From an uncultured Piscirickettsiaceae bacterium (lineage in GTDB: Bacteria; Pseudomonadota; Gammaproteobacteria; Methylococcales; Cycloclasticaceae), in assembly GCA_913061075.1 (NCBI GenBank), contig CAJXSK010000002.1:274968-338967 (forward strand): DNA of 64,000 nucleotides, read 5' to 3'. Under the pieces are notes generated by a model. It did not search any database. It saw only the letters and a list, made by a program, of their open reading frames with translations, and had not been told where the DNA came from. Below are positions 35,881 through 45,642 of the stretch, in pieces. The first letter of the stretch is position 1. Every line of letters begins with the position of its first letter. A program made the position numbers and the translations under genes.

Positions 35881-38433
35881 ATGGCAGATACAACAGTTCA
35901 ACAATTAGCGAAGGTTGTCGGTACAACCGCAGAAAAGTTGGTAGAGCAACTTAAAGATGCGGGTGTAAAAGGAAAAGACACATCTTCAGCATTAAGTGAA
36001 AAAGATAAGATGGCGCTATTGGCGCATCTTAGGCAAACTCACGGCAAAGCTAAAACTGAAATCAAAGCAACTAAGAGAGTAACGCTAAAACGTAAAGTGG
36101 TTACTGAGCTTAAGCAAGCTCGAAGTCAAGGTAAGACATCTGGCACAGTCAGTGTTGAAGTACGTAGAAAGAATACAGCCGGTCGTTCCGCGGAAGAAAT
36201 AAAGACAGGTTTGTCTGCTGAAGAAATTGCGGAAGCAAAAAATGCTGCGGAGTCACATGAAGCGCTGGTTAAAGAAAAAGATGCTGCTAGGGAAAAAGAG
36301 CAAAGCCGTTTAAGTAGAAAACAGCAAGAAAAAGATGCTGCGCTTGCAGCAGAAAAAACAAAGGCTGACGCAGCAGAGAAAGAGCAGCCAGAAGAAACAG
36401 CTCAAGTAGGTGCTGAAAAAGCGACTAAAGAAGCGCCTGTGGAACCAGTTGAAGCGGCTCCTGAAGCGCCTAAGACTGCAAAAGCTCCTAAGACTGCAAA
36501 AGCTCCAGTTAAAGAAACTAAAGACCATCGCAAACCGGACAAGGTTAAAAGTAAAGGTAAAGGGCGTACGTTGCATGTTCAAGGTGCTAACCCGCGTCGT
36601 AAAAAGAAAAATCAACGACGAGATGTCAGGCTTCAGTCAGATGACAAACATGGCTTTGAATTGCCTACAAAAACAATTGTACATAACGTAGAGATTCCAG
36701 AAAGTATTGTTGTGTCAGATTTGGCCCAGCGCATGAGCGTTAAAGCTGGAGAAGTGATCAAGGTTTTGATGGGCTTGGGTACTATGGCAACCATTAACCA
36801 AGCGCTTGATCAAGATACAGCCGTTATTGTTGTTGAAGAAATGGGTCATACGCCTGTGTTACGAAGCGATGATGATATTCAAGCTGAGATGCTTGCGGAA
36901 GTTATTGAAAATGATGGCGATGAAGTAACGCGTGGCCCAGTGGTCACCATTATGGGTCATGTTGATCATGGTAAAACGTCGTTACTTGATTACATACGTT
37001 CAAGCCGTGTGGCTGCAGGCGAATCGGGTGGTATTACTCAACATATTGGTGCTTATCGTGTAAAGCAAGGTGACAGTATGGTTACCTTTATTGATACGCC
37101 AGGGCACGCCGCGTTTACTGCGATGCGTGCAAGAGGCGCTAAAGTAACTGATTTAGTTATTGTCGTTGTAGCGGCCGATGACGGCGTGATGCCGCAAACA
37201 AAAGAAGCGGTTGAGCATACTCGGGCAGCCGGTGTGCCAATGATTATAGCGGTTAATAAAATGGACAAAGAAGGTGCTCAACCTGATCGTGTTCGTAATG
37301 AATTAGCGCAATTGGACGTGACGCCTGAAGATTGGGGCGGTGATACGCAGTTTATTAACGTATCTGCTTTAACGGGTGATGGTGTCGATGAGCTTCTAGA
37401 ATCCATTGCGTTACAAGCTGAACTGTTAGAGTTAAAAGCACCGGTTGATATTCTTGCACAAGGTGTGGTTATTGAGTCTAGATTAGACAAAGGCCGTGGT
37501 GCGGTTGCTACAGTTTTAGTGCAAAAAGGCACGTTAAAAATGGGTGACTACATTGTTGCTGGCGAATCTCATGGGCGTGTAAAAGCGATGTTTGATGAGC
37601 ACGGTAAGCCGATGAAATCTGCAAAGCCTTCCGTTCCTGTGGAAGTGTTAGGTTTGTCAGGTACAACAGGTTCTGGTTCGGAAGTATTTGCTGCACCTAA
37701 TGAACGTAAAGCTCGTGAGATTGCAGAGTTCCGTATCACGAAAGACCGTCAAACAAGGCAAGCGAAACAGCAAGCGGCAAAAATGGAGCAGGCGTTTTCT
37801 CAAATGGAATCTGCGGATAAGTCCATTATGAATGTACTGATTAAGACGGATGTTCACGGTAGTTTAGAAGCGATTAATGACTCATTGAATGATCTTTCAA
37901 CAGATGAAGTTGCAGTGAATATCGTTGCTAGCGGTGTAGGTGGAATTAACGAAAGTGATGTAAACCTTGCTTCTGCTTCAGATGCGTTAATAATTGGTTT
38001 TAATGTACGTACCGATGCCAGTGCGCGACGCATGGTAGAAAACCGCGGTGTGTCAGTTCGTTACTACAGCATTATTTATGATGTGATTGATGATGTAAGA
38101 GATGCGCTTTCTGGCATGTTGGCACCGGATGTTAAAGAGCAAATTGTTGGTATTGCGAACGTGCGTGATGTATTCCATTCACCTAAATTAGGTGCTATTG
38201 CAGGTTGTATGGTGACAGAAGGAACGGTTAAAAAAGACCTTCCTATCAGGGTGTTACGCGATAACGTCGTTATTTATGAAGGGCAATTAGAATCATTAAG
38301 GCGCTTTAAAGACGATGTTAAAGATGTTAAATCTGGCGTTGAGTGTGGTATCGGCGTTAAAAACTACAATGATGTTGTTGCAGGTGACCAAATTGAAGTG
38401 TTTGACCGTATTGAAACTAAAAGAAAACTATAG
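35881..38433 (+). CDS. infB: translation initiation factor IF-2
   Basis: GTPase that places initiator tRNA on the ribosome. It has 850 residues. There is an N-terminal IF2N module (1-50), a long charged Lys/Glu/Ala linker (about 60-250) and a second IF2N module ([17 protein letters not shown]). The G domain has GHVDHGKTS (about 358-366), DTPGHAAF and NKMDKEG, followed by the C-terminal domains. Full length. A repeated KTAKAP segment near 36474-36502 is a small internal duplication in the linker. Start 26 bases after nusA. Confidence 0.98.
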   Translation: MADTTVQQLAKVVGTTAEKLVEQLKDAGVKGKDTSSALSEKDKMALLAHLRQTHGKAKTEIKATKRVTLKRKVVTELKQARSQGKTSGTVSVEVRRKNTAGRSAEEIKTGLSAEEIAEAKNAAESHEALVKEKDAAREKEQSRLSRKQQEKDAALAAEKTKADAAEKEQPEETAQVGAEKATKEAPVEPVEAAPEAPKTAKAPKTAKAPVKETKDHRKPDKVKSKGKGRTLHVQGANPRRKKKNQRRDVRLQSDDKHGFELPTKTIVHNVEIPESIVVSDLAQRMSVKAGEVIKVLMGLGTMATINQALDQDTAVIVVEEMGHTPVLRSDDDIQAEMLAEVIENDGDEVTRGPVVTIMGHVDHGKTSLLDYIRSSRVAAGESGGITQHIGAYRVKQGDSMVTFIDTPGHAAFTAMRARGAKVTDLVIVVVAADDGVMPQTKEAVEHTRAAGVPMIIAVNKMDKEGAQPDRVRNELAQLDVTPEDWGGDTQFINVSALTGDGVDELLESIALQAELLELKAPVDILAQGVVIESRLDKGRGAVATVLVQKGTLKMGDYIVAGESHGRVKAMFDEHGKPMKSAKPSVPVEVLGLSGTTGSGSEVFAAPNERKAREIAEFRITKDRQTRQAKQQAAKMEQAFSQMESADKSIMNVLIKTDVHGSLEAINDSLNDLSTDEVAVNIVASGVGGINESDVNLASASDALIIGFNVRTDASARRMVENRGVSVRYYSIIYDVIDDVRDALSGMLAPDVKEQIVGIANVRDVFHSPKLGAIAGCMVTEGTVKKDLPIRVLRDNVVIYEGQLESLRRFKDDVKDVKSGVECGIGVKNYNDVVAGDQIEVFDRIETKRKL

Positions 38434-38444
38434 TTTAGTACGAT

Positions 38445-38813
38445 ATGCCTAGAGAGTTTTTAAGATTTCAGCGTGTAGAGCGCCAATTGCAGCGTGAGTT
38501 GGCTGAGGTGTTGCAACGTGAGATTAAAGATCCGGAGATTGGTTTTGTTACCGTTAGTGATGTAGAGGTCACAAAGGATTTGGCGGTAGCGAAAGTTTTT
38601 ATCAGTGTTTTAACAACAAGTAATGGTGATGAAGACAAGCAACTAAGTATTACAGCGCTAAACCGAGCGGCAAACTATATACACGGCATGGTGTCAAAAC
38701 GGATGCGCATGAGAATGGTGCCGGAGTTGCGTTTTTTCTTAGACGAATCTATCGAACAGGGAATTAAAATGGATGCGTTGCTAAAAGCAACAAATCCAGA
38801 TAACGAGCAATAA
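38445..38813 (+). CDS. rbfA: ribosome-binding factor A
   Basis: Helps mature the 16S rRNA 5' end during 30S assembly and at low temperature. The product has 122 residues with a KH-like fold; signatures are LQRELAEVLQREIKDPEIGFVTVSDVEVTKDL and the closing RMRMRMVPELRFFLDESIE. It starts 11 bases after infB and ends 3 bases before truB, so it is part of the same mRNA. Confidence 0.96.
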   Translation: MPREFLRFQRVERQLQRELAEVLQREIKDPEIGFVTVSDVEVTKDLAVAKVFISVLTTSNGDEDKQLSITALNRAANYIHGMVSKRMRMRMVPELRFFLDESIEQGIKMDALLKATNPDNEQ

Positions 38814-38816
38814 TCC

Positions 38817-39725
38817 GTGGCAGATAGAAAAAAGAAAGGCCGTGATATTAGCGGTATTCTCATTTTAGATAAACCGCTTCACATTTCCTCAAATAGAGCA
38901 GTTCAAGTTATTAAGCGCTTGTATGGTGCGAAAAAAGTTGGCCATACAGGTAGTTTGGATCCGCTTGCATCAGGCGTGTTGCCTATCTGCTTAGGTCATG
39001 CAACAAAAATATCTCAATATTTGTTGGCATCGGATAAAACGTACCAATTTACGATGAAGCTAGGCCAGGTGACGAGTACTGGCGATGTTGAAGGTGAGGT
39101 GGTGTGCGAAAAACCTGTTCCAAATATTGAAAAAGCTACACTAGATCAAGTAATCAAAGGTTTTGTCGGAGATATTCAGCAAGTCCCTCCCATGTATTCG
39201 GCGTTAAAACATGAAGGGCAACGGTTGTATAAGATTGCCAGAGCGGGTGGCGTGGTAGAAAGGCCAGCTCGAGAGGTGACTATTAAAACGTTAACCCTAT
39301 TATCTCAAACTGCTGAAAGTTTAAGTTTTGAAGTATGTTGCACGAAAGGTACCTATGTTAGGACGTTGGCTGAAGACATAGGTGAAGCATTAGGCACGGG
39401 TGCACACGTTACCTTTCTACGACGAATCAAAACGGGGCCATTTGAATTAAGTCAATCCATCACTATTGAGCAGTTAGAATCTATAGAAGGTGGAATTACA
39501 TCATTTGATTTATTATTGCATGACTTGGGTTGGGCGTTGTTAAATTACCCTGTTGTTGTATGCACTGATGAAGAGAAAAAAAACTTATGTTTTGGGCGGC
39601 CAATTCATAAGGAAGGTTTGCAGAAACACGATTTGATCAGGATAAATGATGCCGAAGGTAAAATATTTGGGCTAGGCAAATGGGAAGAAGGTAGTAATTT
39701 AATCCCGGTTAGAATTTTTGAGTGA
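38817..39725 (+). CDS. truB: tRNA pseudouridine-55 synthase TruB
   Basis: Makes pseudouridine 55 in the T loop of tRNAs. The 302 residues include GILILDKPLHISSN, the catalytic block VGHTGSLDPLASGVLPICLG with the active Asp, GTYVRTLAEDIGEALG, and a C-terminal PUA-like part. The GTG start at 38817 follows the rbfA stop by 3 bases, typical of this operon. Confidence 0.97.
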   Translation: MADRKKKGRDISGILILDKPLHISSNRAVQVIKRLYGAKKVGHTGSLDPLASGVLPICLGHATKISQYLLASDKTYQFTMKLGQVTSTGDVEGEVVCEKPVPNIEKATLDQVIKGFVGDIQQVPPMYSALKHEGQRLYKIARAGGVVERPAREVTIKTLTLLSQTAESLSFEVCCTKGTYVRTLAEDIGEALGTGAHVTFLRRIKTGPFELSQSITIEQLESIEGGITSFDLLLHDLGWALLNYPVVVCTDEEKKNLCFGRPIHKEGLQKHDLIRINDAEGKIFGLGKWEEGSNLIPVRIFE

Positions 39726-39737
39726 CGATAAATAGTG

Positions 39738-39797
39738 AGTGTATTGATTAATGGTCTTGTTAGCTATTGCGGTCAAGAGTACAATACACTGTTTTTT
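39738..39797 (+). terminator. long stem with T-run between truB and rpsO
   Basis: AGTGTATTG (39738-39746) pairs perfectly with CAATACACT (39782-39790). An inner TCTTG/CAAGA pair can extend the structure, and GTTTTTTC follows. It may be a terminator of the truB transcript or part of an S15-responsive leader of rpsO. Its distance to the rpsO start is about 30 bases. Confidence 0.6.
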
Positions 39798-39826
39798 CAA
39801 GATAAATAGAAATTGGAGTAAGTAAT

Positions 39827-40096
39827 ATGTCGTTCGGCACAGAACAAAAGCAAGAGATAGTTAAAGAATATGCGTTATCAGAAGGTGATACAGGGTCTCC
39901 AGAGGTCCAAGTTGCTTTGTTAACGGGGAGAATCAATCATTTGACACCGCATTTTTCTGAGAACACAAAAGACCACCATTCACGTCAAGGTTTATTAAGA
40001 ATTATTAACCGTCGTCGTAAATTGTTGGATTACTTAAAAGGTAAAGACGTTGAACGTTACCGTGCACTAATTGCACGTTTAGGTTTAAGAAAATAG
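39827..40096 (+). CDS. rpsO: 30S ribosomal protein S15
   Basis: Primary 16S rRNA-binding protein of the platform, 89 residues, full length. It has the conserved block [23 protein letters not shown] and the RNA-contact segment [28 protein letters not shown] precedes ATG 39827. A structured element lies just upstream. pnp follows after 24 bases, the usual gammaproteobacterial order. Confidence 0.98.
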   Translation: MSFGTEQKQEIVKEYALSEGDTGSPEVQVALLTGRINHLTPHFSENTKDHHSRQGLLRIINRRRKLLDYLKGKDVERYRALIARLGLRK

Positions 40097-40120
40097 ATAA
40101 TCAATAAGCAGGCATAAATA

Positions 40121-42202
40121 GTGAATCCAGTAAAAAAAGAGTTTCAGTTAGGTAACCAAACAGTAACATTAGAAACAGGCGAAATTGCTCGTCAAGCAGA
40201 TGGTACGGTTTTAGTAGATATAGACGGAACCATTGTTATGGTAACCGCTGTTGGTAAACGTGAAGGTGGTGAAAATAATTCATTTTTCCCATTAACAGTT
40301 AATTACCAAGAAAAAACATATGCTGCGGGTAAAATCCCAGGCGGGTTTTTTAAGCGTGAAGGCCGTCCAAGCGAAAAAGAGACATTAACATCACGTCTTA
40401 TTGATCGCCCGATTCGTCCATTGTTTCCAAAAGGTTACAAAAACGAAACTCAAGTTATTGCTACTGTTGTTTCACTAAATCCAGAAGTTGACCCGGATAT
40501 TCCTGCCTTAATTGGAGCATCTGCTGCATTAGCCATTTCAGGCTTACCGTTTGACGGCCCAATTGGTGCTGCTCGCGTAGGTTATATTGATGGTGAATAT
40601 GCATTAAACCCATTGAAGTCTGAAATGGAAGGTTCTCAATTAGATTTAGTGGTTGCAGGTACGGCAGATGCTGTATTAATGGTTGAATCTGAAGCAGATT
40701 GTTTACCAGAAGATGTGATGCTGGGTGCTGTGACCTTTGGTCATGAACAAATGCAATCAGCTATTACAGCGATTAATGAGTTAGCTGCTGAAGTGGGTAA
40801 ACCACGTATGCAATGGTCTGCTCCAGAGCAAGATCAAGCATTGGTTGAAAAAGTAGCTGGACTTGCAACGGCTGGTATTGCTGATGCATACACTGTATTA
40901 GTAAAGCTTGATCGCCAAGTGAAGTTAAAAGAAGTGCGTAATGAAGTGATTGCGCAATTAGAAGATGAAGATGGCTTTGACCGTGATGAAGTGAAGAATA
41001 TCTTCTCATCACTAGAAAAGAAACACGTTCGTAACTTAGTGCTTTCAACAAAGCACCGTATTGATGGGCGTGATTTATCAACAGTTCGTGAAATACATGT
41101 GCGTACTGGCGTATTGCCGCGTACACACGGTTCAGCTCTGTTCACTCGTGGTGAAACACAAGCATTGGTTGTGGCTACATTAGGTACAGACCGCGATGCT
41201 CAATTGATTGATGCAGTAGAAGGCCAGTACCGTGATAACTTTATGTTGCACTATAACTTCCCTCCTTATTGCGTTGGTGAAACGGGTTTTGTTGGTTCTC
41301 CAAAAAGACGCGAAATTGGTCACGGTAGATTAGCAAAACGCGGCATACAAGCTGTATTGCCTAGCCAAGAAGATTTCTCTTACGTACTACGTGTTGTATC
41401 AGAAGTGACAGAATCTAATGGTTCAAGCTCAATGGCCAGTACCTGTGGTACTAGCTTGGCATTAATGGATGCTGGTGTACCGATGAAAGCACCTGTTGCT
41501 GGTATTGCGATGGGTCTTATTAAAGAAGGCGATGATTACGCTGTATTGTCCGATATTTTAGGTGATGAAGATCATTTAGGTGATATGGATTTTAAAGTAT
41601 CGGGTACTGATTCTGGTGTTACTGCGCTTCAAATGGATATTAAAATCCAAGGCATCACTGCAGAAATTATGTCTACAGCACTTGATCAAGCGAAAGATGG
41701 CCGTTTACACATTTTAGAAAAAATGAATGCGGTGCTATCGTCAGGCCGTGATGAAATGTCTGATTTTGCGCCTCGTATTTTGACACTTAAAATTGACCCA
41801 GCAAAAATTCGCGATGTAATCGGTAAAGGCGGCGTAACAATTCGTGCGATTACTGAAGAAACTGGCGCATCAATTGATATTACTGATGAAGGGCTTGTGA
41901 AAGTGGCATCAGTTGATCGTGAAGCGGGTGAAAAAGCGCTTAAACGTATTGAAGATATTACTGCAGAAATAGAAGTGGGCAGAATTTACGAAGGCAAAGT
42001 TGTACGCCTAATGGACTTCGGTGCATTTGTGTCTATACTTCCAGGTAAAGATGGCTTGGTTCATATCTCACAAATTTCAGAAGAACGTGTTGAAAAAGTA
42101 AGCGATAAATTGGCTGAAGGTGATGTGGTTAAAGTTAAAGTGCTTGAAGTTGACCGTCAAGGCCGTGTTCGTTTGAGCATGAAAGAAGTTACTGAAGAGT
42201 AA
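40121..42202 (+). CDS. pnp: polyribonucleotide nucleotidyltransferase (PNPase)
   Basis: Phosphorolytic 3'-5' exoribonuclease of the degradosome. The 693 residues comprise two RNase PH domains (first about 10-145 with [28 protein letters not shown]; second about 315-545), a helical domain between them, the KH domain ([20 protein letters not shown]) and the S1 domain ([19 protein letters not shown]). The GTG start at 40121 is 24 bases after rpsO. Full length and cotranscribed with rpsO. Confidence 0.98.
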   Translation: MNPVKKEFQLGNQTVTLETGEIARQADGTVLVDIDGTIVMVTAVGKREGGENNSFFPLTVNYQEKTYAAGKIPGGFFKREGRPSEKETLTSRLIDRPIRPLFPKGYKNETQVIATVVSLNPEVDPDIPALIGASAALAISGLPFDGPIGAARVGYIDGEYALNPLKSEMEGSQLDLVVAGTADAVLMVESEADCLPEDVMLGAVTFGHEQMQSAITAINELAAEVGKPRMQWSAPEQDQALVEKVAGLATAGIADAYTVLVKLDRQVKLKEVRNEVIAQLEDEDGFDRDEVKNIFSSLEKKHVRNLVLSTKHRIDGRDLSTVREIHVRTGVLPRTHGSALFTRGETQALVVATLGTDRDAQLIDAVEGQYRDNFMLHYNFPPYCVGETGFVGSPKRREIGHGRLAKRGIQAVLPSQEDFSYVLRVVSEVTESNGSSSMASTCGTSLALMDAGVPMKAPVAGIAMGLIKEGDDYAVLSDILGDEDHLGDMDFKVSGTDSGVTALQMDIKIQGITAEIMSTALDQAKDGRLHILEKMNAVLSSGRDEMSDFAPRILTLKIDPAKIRDVIGKGGVTIRAITEETGASIDITDEGLVKVASVDREAGEKALKRIEDITAEIEVGRIYEGKVVRLMDFGAFVSILPGKDGLVHISQISEERVEKVSDKLAEGDVVKVKVLEVDRQGRVRLSMKEVTEE

Positions 42203-42235
42203 CTTCTTTCTTAATAAAATTAATTCACTGTTGAA

Positions 42236-42709
42236 ATGACTGAAAAACGCATTATAAAGAAATACCCTAATCGCCGATTGTACGATACGTCGATTAGTAA
42301 GTATGTCACGTTGAATGATGTTAAGCAGTTGGTGATTGATAAAGAGCCTGTTCAGGTAGTGGATGCTAAAACTAAAGCTGATTTGACGCGCAGCGTCTTG
42401 CTTCAGGTCATATTAGAGCAAGAGGAAGAAGGCAAGCCGATCATGAGTGCGCAGATGTTAGAGCAGTTAATTCGGTTCTATGGCGACCCTTTTCAAAATA
42501 ACTTTGCGAGCTATTTAGAAAGTTCGATTAAATTGATTGCTGAGCAGCGTTCGAAAGTTAGAAGCAGTTTAGAACATGCTACAGATCCGCTAGGAATAAT
42601 GACGTCATTGGCAAACCGTAATATGGAAGTCTTTAAAGACATGCAAGATGGCTTGTTTTCCAAAATACTTGACCCAACAGGGGTTAATAAAGATAAAGAT
42701 AAGAAATAA
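42236..42709 (+). CDS. phaR: polyhydroxyalkanoate synthesis repressor PhaR
   Basis: DNA-binding protein that represses phasin and PHA genes when no polymer is present. The 157 residues begin with the diagnostic PHB/PHA accumulation regulator DNA-binding domain (IKKYPNRRLYDTSISKYVTL, then VQVVDAKTKADLTRSVLLQVILEQE). A helical regulatory part follows. No pha synthesis gene lies nearby, so its targets are elsewhere or it has another role. It follows pnp by 33 bases and ends in a strong terminator. Confidence 0.9.
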   Translation: MTEKRIIKKYPNRRLYDTSISKYVTLNDVKQLVIDKEPVQVVDAKTKADLTRSVLLQVILEQEEEGKPIMSAQMLEQLIRFYGDPFQNNFASYLESSIKLIAEQRSKVRSSLEHATDPLGIMTSLANRNMEVFKDMQDGLFSKILDPTGVNKDKDKK

Positions 42710-42723
42710 CTTTATTCATTTAT

Positions 42724-42765
42724 AGAACTAAAAAAAGCCTCTTTATAGAGGCTTTTTTTAGTTCT
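42724..42765. terminator. terminator after phaR
   Basis: A long perfect inverted repeat: AGAACTAAAAAAAGCCTCT and its complement around a short TTAT centre, with A and T runs on the two sides. It is efficient on the plus strand for the rpsO-pnp-phaR unit and symmetrical enough to work on both strands. Confidence 0.88.
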
Positions 42766-42804
42766 GATATTTTTTAATAAAGCGTGTAGCGGTACACTAC
42801 GTTA

Positions 42805-44655
42805 ATGAGTGTTAATGAAAGTTCGGAAAAATTTGACAGTAAACGTTTTCTTAGGAGCCTAACGCAAAAGCCGGGCGTCTATCAAATGATTGATCGTCAT
42901 GAGCATTGTATTTATGTAGGCAAGGCTAAAAATATAAAAAAACGTGTATCCAGTTATTTTAATAAAGATGATAAAGATATAAAGAAAAAGGTCATGGTGT
43001 CTCATGTGCAACGCATTGACACGATTGTTACGCATACCGAAGGCGAAGCGCTTCTTTTAGAAAATCAGCTTATTAAGCGGCTTAAGCCTCGTTACAACAT
43101 TTGTTTACGAGATGATAAAAGCTACCCGCATATTTTTTTATCATCTAATCAACAGTACCCAAGGTTAGCTTTACAGCGTGGTGCCAAAAAGGCTAAAGGC
43201 CAATACTTCGGGCCTTATCCTAGTGTTGGGGCGGTACGTGAAAGTTTGCAAATTTTACAAAAAATATTTCCTGTTCGACAATGCGATGATAATTTCTATA
43301 AAAACAGATCAAGGCCTTGTTTGCAGCATCAAATTAAGCGTTGTTCTGCACCTTGTGTAGGACTTGTAACTGAACAAGACTACAACGAAGATGTTAATCA
43401 CACGGTGTTATTTTTGCAGGGTAAAAGCACGTCGCTAATTAATGGTCTAGTTTCAAAGATGGAAAATGCCGCCACTGCATTGAGTTTTGAAAAAGCAGCG
43501 CAATATCGCGATCAAATTTCACATCTTCGTAAACTTGTTGAGCGTCAATACGTTAGTGGTCAAGAAGGTGATATTGATGTAATAGGTTGCGCGTTAAAAG
43601 GTGGAAAATCTTGTGTCCAGGTGTTTTTTATTCGACATGGGCAACACATTGGTAACCGTATCTTTTATCCTAAAATACCCTCAGGTAAAAATGAGAAAGA
43701 TGTTTTAGGGGCTTTTATATTGCAATTTTATTTGGATAAAGAATTGCCAAAATCAATCTTAATTAGCCATGCTTTGAATGAACATGAGCTAGTTCAGGAC
43801 GTGTTGTCTGAAAAGGCAGAAAGAAAAATAAAGATCATCTCCAAGCCACGAGGTGAAAGAGCGCGCTGGTTGACTATGGCTATCAATAATGCGGATATTT
43901 CTTTAAAACAGTCAATAGTTAGGCAAGAAAACACCCAGTCTAGATTGGATAAATTGGCTGTATTATTAGACTTAGATAATGAAATACAACGAATGGAGTG
44001 TTTTGATATTAGTCATACGCAAGGAGATCAAACAGTCGCTTCTTGTGTGGTGTTTGATCGCGAGGGGACTGTTAAAGATGCTTATCGACGGTTTAATATT
44101 AAAGATGTTATTGCAGGGGATGATTACGCAGCGCTAGCACAAGCCACAACACGCCGATTTCTTCGATCACTTAAAGGTGAACAACCGATTCCAGATTTGC
44201 TGGTCATTGACGGTGGTAAAGGACAGGTTAATGCAGTGTCTCATGCTTTAAATGAGATTGGTTGTAGCTCGGTTTTTATCATTGGTATTTCTAAAGGAAG
44301 TGACAGAAAAGTCGGGATGGAAAAGATATACAAGGATATAGATGGCAGTACGCTCATCATTGATTCTGATGATTCAGGGTTATTGGTATTGCAACAAATT
44401 AGGGACGAGGCGCACCGTTTTGCAATTCAAGGACACCGGCAACAAAGAGGTAAGGTAAAAAAACAATCTACGTTAGAAAAAATTCAAGGCTTAGGCCCAA
44501 AGAAAAGGCAAACATTGTTGAAGCAGTTTGGTGGTTTACGAGAAATAAAGTCAGCTGGGATTGAAGATTTGTGTTCGGTAGAAGGCATTAATGAAGCGCT
44601 AGCCCAGCGCATATACGATCGTTTTCATGACGGGCATGATGGGTTGGCGTCGTAA
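42805..44655 (+). CDS. uvrC: excinuclease ABC subunit C
   Basis: Makes both incisions in nucleotide excision repair with UvrB. The 616 residues comprise an N-terminal GIY-YIG nuclease (PGVYQMIDRHEHCIYVGKAKNIKKR), a cysteine cluster (CLQHQIKRCSAPC), the UVR motif near 210-240, the RNase H-like 5' nuclease (ECFDISHTQGD, VIDGGKGQVNA) and C-terminal helix-hairpin-helix repeats. A GTGTA/TACAC inverted repeat lies just upstream. No SOS box is evident. pgsA follows after 43 bases, as in E. coli. Confidence 0.97.
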   Translation: MSVNESSEKFDSKRFLRSLTQKPGVYQMIDRHEHCIYVGKAKNIKKRVSSYFNKDDKDIKKKVMVSHVQRIDTIVTHTEGEALLLENQLIKRLKPRYNICLRDDKSYPHIFLSSNQQYPRLALQRGAKKAKGQYFGPYPSVGAVRESLQILQKIFPVRQCDDNFYKNRSRPCLQHQIKRCSAPCVGLVTEQDYNEDVNHTVLFLQGKSTSLINGLVSKMENAATALSFEKAAQYRDQISHLRKLVERQYVSGQEGDIDVIGCALKGGKSCVQVFFIRHGQHIGNRIFYPKIPSGKNEKDVLGAFILQFYLDKELPKSILISHALNEHELVQDVLSEKAERKIKIISKPRGERARWLTMAINNADISLKQSIVRQENTQSRLDKLAVLLDLDNEIQRMECFDISHTQGDQTVASCVVFDREGTVKDAYRRFNIKDVIAGDDYAALAQATTRRFLRSLKGEQPIPDLLVIDGGKGQVNAVSHALNEIGCSSVFIIGISKGSDRKVGMEKIYKDIDGSTLIIDSDDSGLLVLQQIRDEAHRFAIQGHRQQRGKVKKQSTLEKIQGLGPKKRQTLLKQFGGLREIKSAGIEDLCSVEGINEALAQRIYDRFHDGHDGLAS

Positions 44656-44698
44656 AAATGTTAACATGTGAAAAAAGCTAAGACATATATACCGCTGC

Positions 44699-45253
44699 AT
44701 GATTCTTAATATCCCAACAATATTAACGCTACTACGTATCGCATCGATACCGGTCATTATGGTGATCTTTTATTTACCTATAGAAGATTCAAGGCTGTGG
44801 TGCACATTGATTTTAATTGTTGCGTCTTTAACTGATTGGTTTGATGGCTACTTAGCTAGAAAAATGGGATTGCAAACCGCGTTTGGAGAATTTCTTGATC
44901 CTGTCGCAGATAAACTAATGGTTGTGATAATGTTAGTGTTGATCGTTCAAGCTGATTCGGCGGTTTATATTGCAATTCCGGCGGCTATAATAATTGCACG
45001 CGAAGTTACAGTTGCATCGTTACGTGAATGGATGGCTGGTATTGGGCAGCGTTCTACAATGCAAGTGTCTTGGGTCGCTAAGTGTAAAACGGGTTTCCAA
45101 ATGTTAGCGATTGTCTGTTTACTTTATAACGCAGACTTCCATGGAGTGCCTGTGCGCATGGTTGGTTTAGGCGCAATATATATAGCGGCTATTCTGACAC
45201 TTTGGTCGATGTGGCAATATATTCAATTAGCACTCCCTCATTTTAAAAAATAG
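44699..45253 (+). CDS. pgsA: CDP-diacylglycerol-glycerol-3-phosphate 3-phosphatidyltransferase
   Basis: Inner-membrane enzyme making phosphatidylglycerophosphate, the precursor of phosphatidylglycerol and cardiolipin. The 184-residue product has several hydrophobic helices and the CDP-alcohol phosphotransferase motif D-G-xx-A-R...G...D...D (DWFDGYLARKMG, then GEFLDPVADK). Normal length. It is followed by tRNA-Gly and tRNA-Cys, the classical gammaproteobacterial arrangement. Confidence 0.96.
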   Translation: MILNIPTILTLLRIASIPVIMVIFYLPIEDSRLWCTLILIVASLTDWFDGYLARKMGLQTAFGEFLDPVADKLMVVIMLVLIVQADSAVYIAIPAAIIIAREVTVASLREWMAGIGQRSTMQVSWVAKCKTGFQMLAIVCLLYNADFHGVPVRMVGLGAIYIAAILTLWSMWQYIQLALPHFKK

Positions 45254-45307
45254 TAAGCATTCTACCTTGACACATTTGCTGTTAAAGATAGAATACACGG
45301 CCTCAAA

Positions 45308-45382
45308 GCGGGAATAGCTCAGTGGTAGAGCACAACCTTGCCAAGGTTGGGGTCGCGAGTTCGAATCTCGTTTCCCGCTCCA
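45308..45382 (+). tRNA. tRNA-Gly (anticodon GCC)
   Basis: A 75-nt cloverleaf with encoded CCA. The acceptor stem GCGGGAA pairs with TTCCCGC; the anticodon stem CAACC/GGTTG encloses TTGCCAA, anticodon GCC; the T loop has TTCGAAT. All stems pair. It lies 54 bases after pgsA. Confidence 0.98.
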
Positions 45383-45429
45383 AATTTCAAGCCGTGTTCC
45401 ACCGCGGCTTTTTTTATAAAGTCCTCTCT

Positions 45430-45503
45430 GGCTGAGTGGCAGAGTGGTTATGCAGCGGCCTGCAAAGCCGTGTACAGCGGTTCGATTCCGCTCTCAGCCT
45501 CCA
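45430..45503 (+). tRNA. tRNA-Cys (anticodon GCA)
   Basis: A 74-nt cloverleaf with encoded CCA. The acceptor stem GGCTGAG pairs with CTCAGCC; the anticodon loop CTGCAAA gives anticodon GCA; the T loop is TTCGATT. It follows tRNA-Gly by 47 bases and is probably on the same transcript. The usual third member, tRNA-Leu, is absent here. Confidence 0.97.
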
Positions 45504-45642
45504 CATTTCATATTCTTTCTAGCACTACTTAAACTGGTTTTAATGTACAATTTGGTTATATGGGTTTAGGCTGCATATGTGCCTTTTTTACTGGGTTGAT
45601 GTGTGCCTTCACGATTTACAGAAAATAGAAGGATAAATTGGA

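Noticed and set aside
36474..36502. Short direct repeat in infB
   Set aside because: It encodes a duplicated KTAKAP segment in the flexible charged linker of IF-2, an ordinary feature of that region.
42784..42800. GTGTA/TACAC inverted repeat just before uvrC, considered as an SOS (LexA) box
   Set aside because: It lacks the CTG...CAG ends and spacing of LexA sites; probably chance or a minor hairpin.
45338..45532. 65-codon open frame on the plus strand
   Set aside because: It runs through tRNA-Gly and tRNA-Cys, whose cloverleaf structures are certain.
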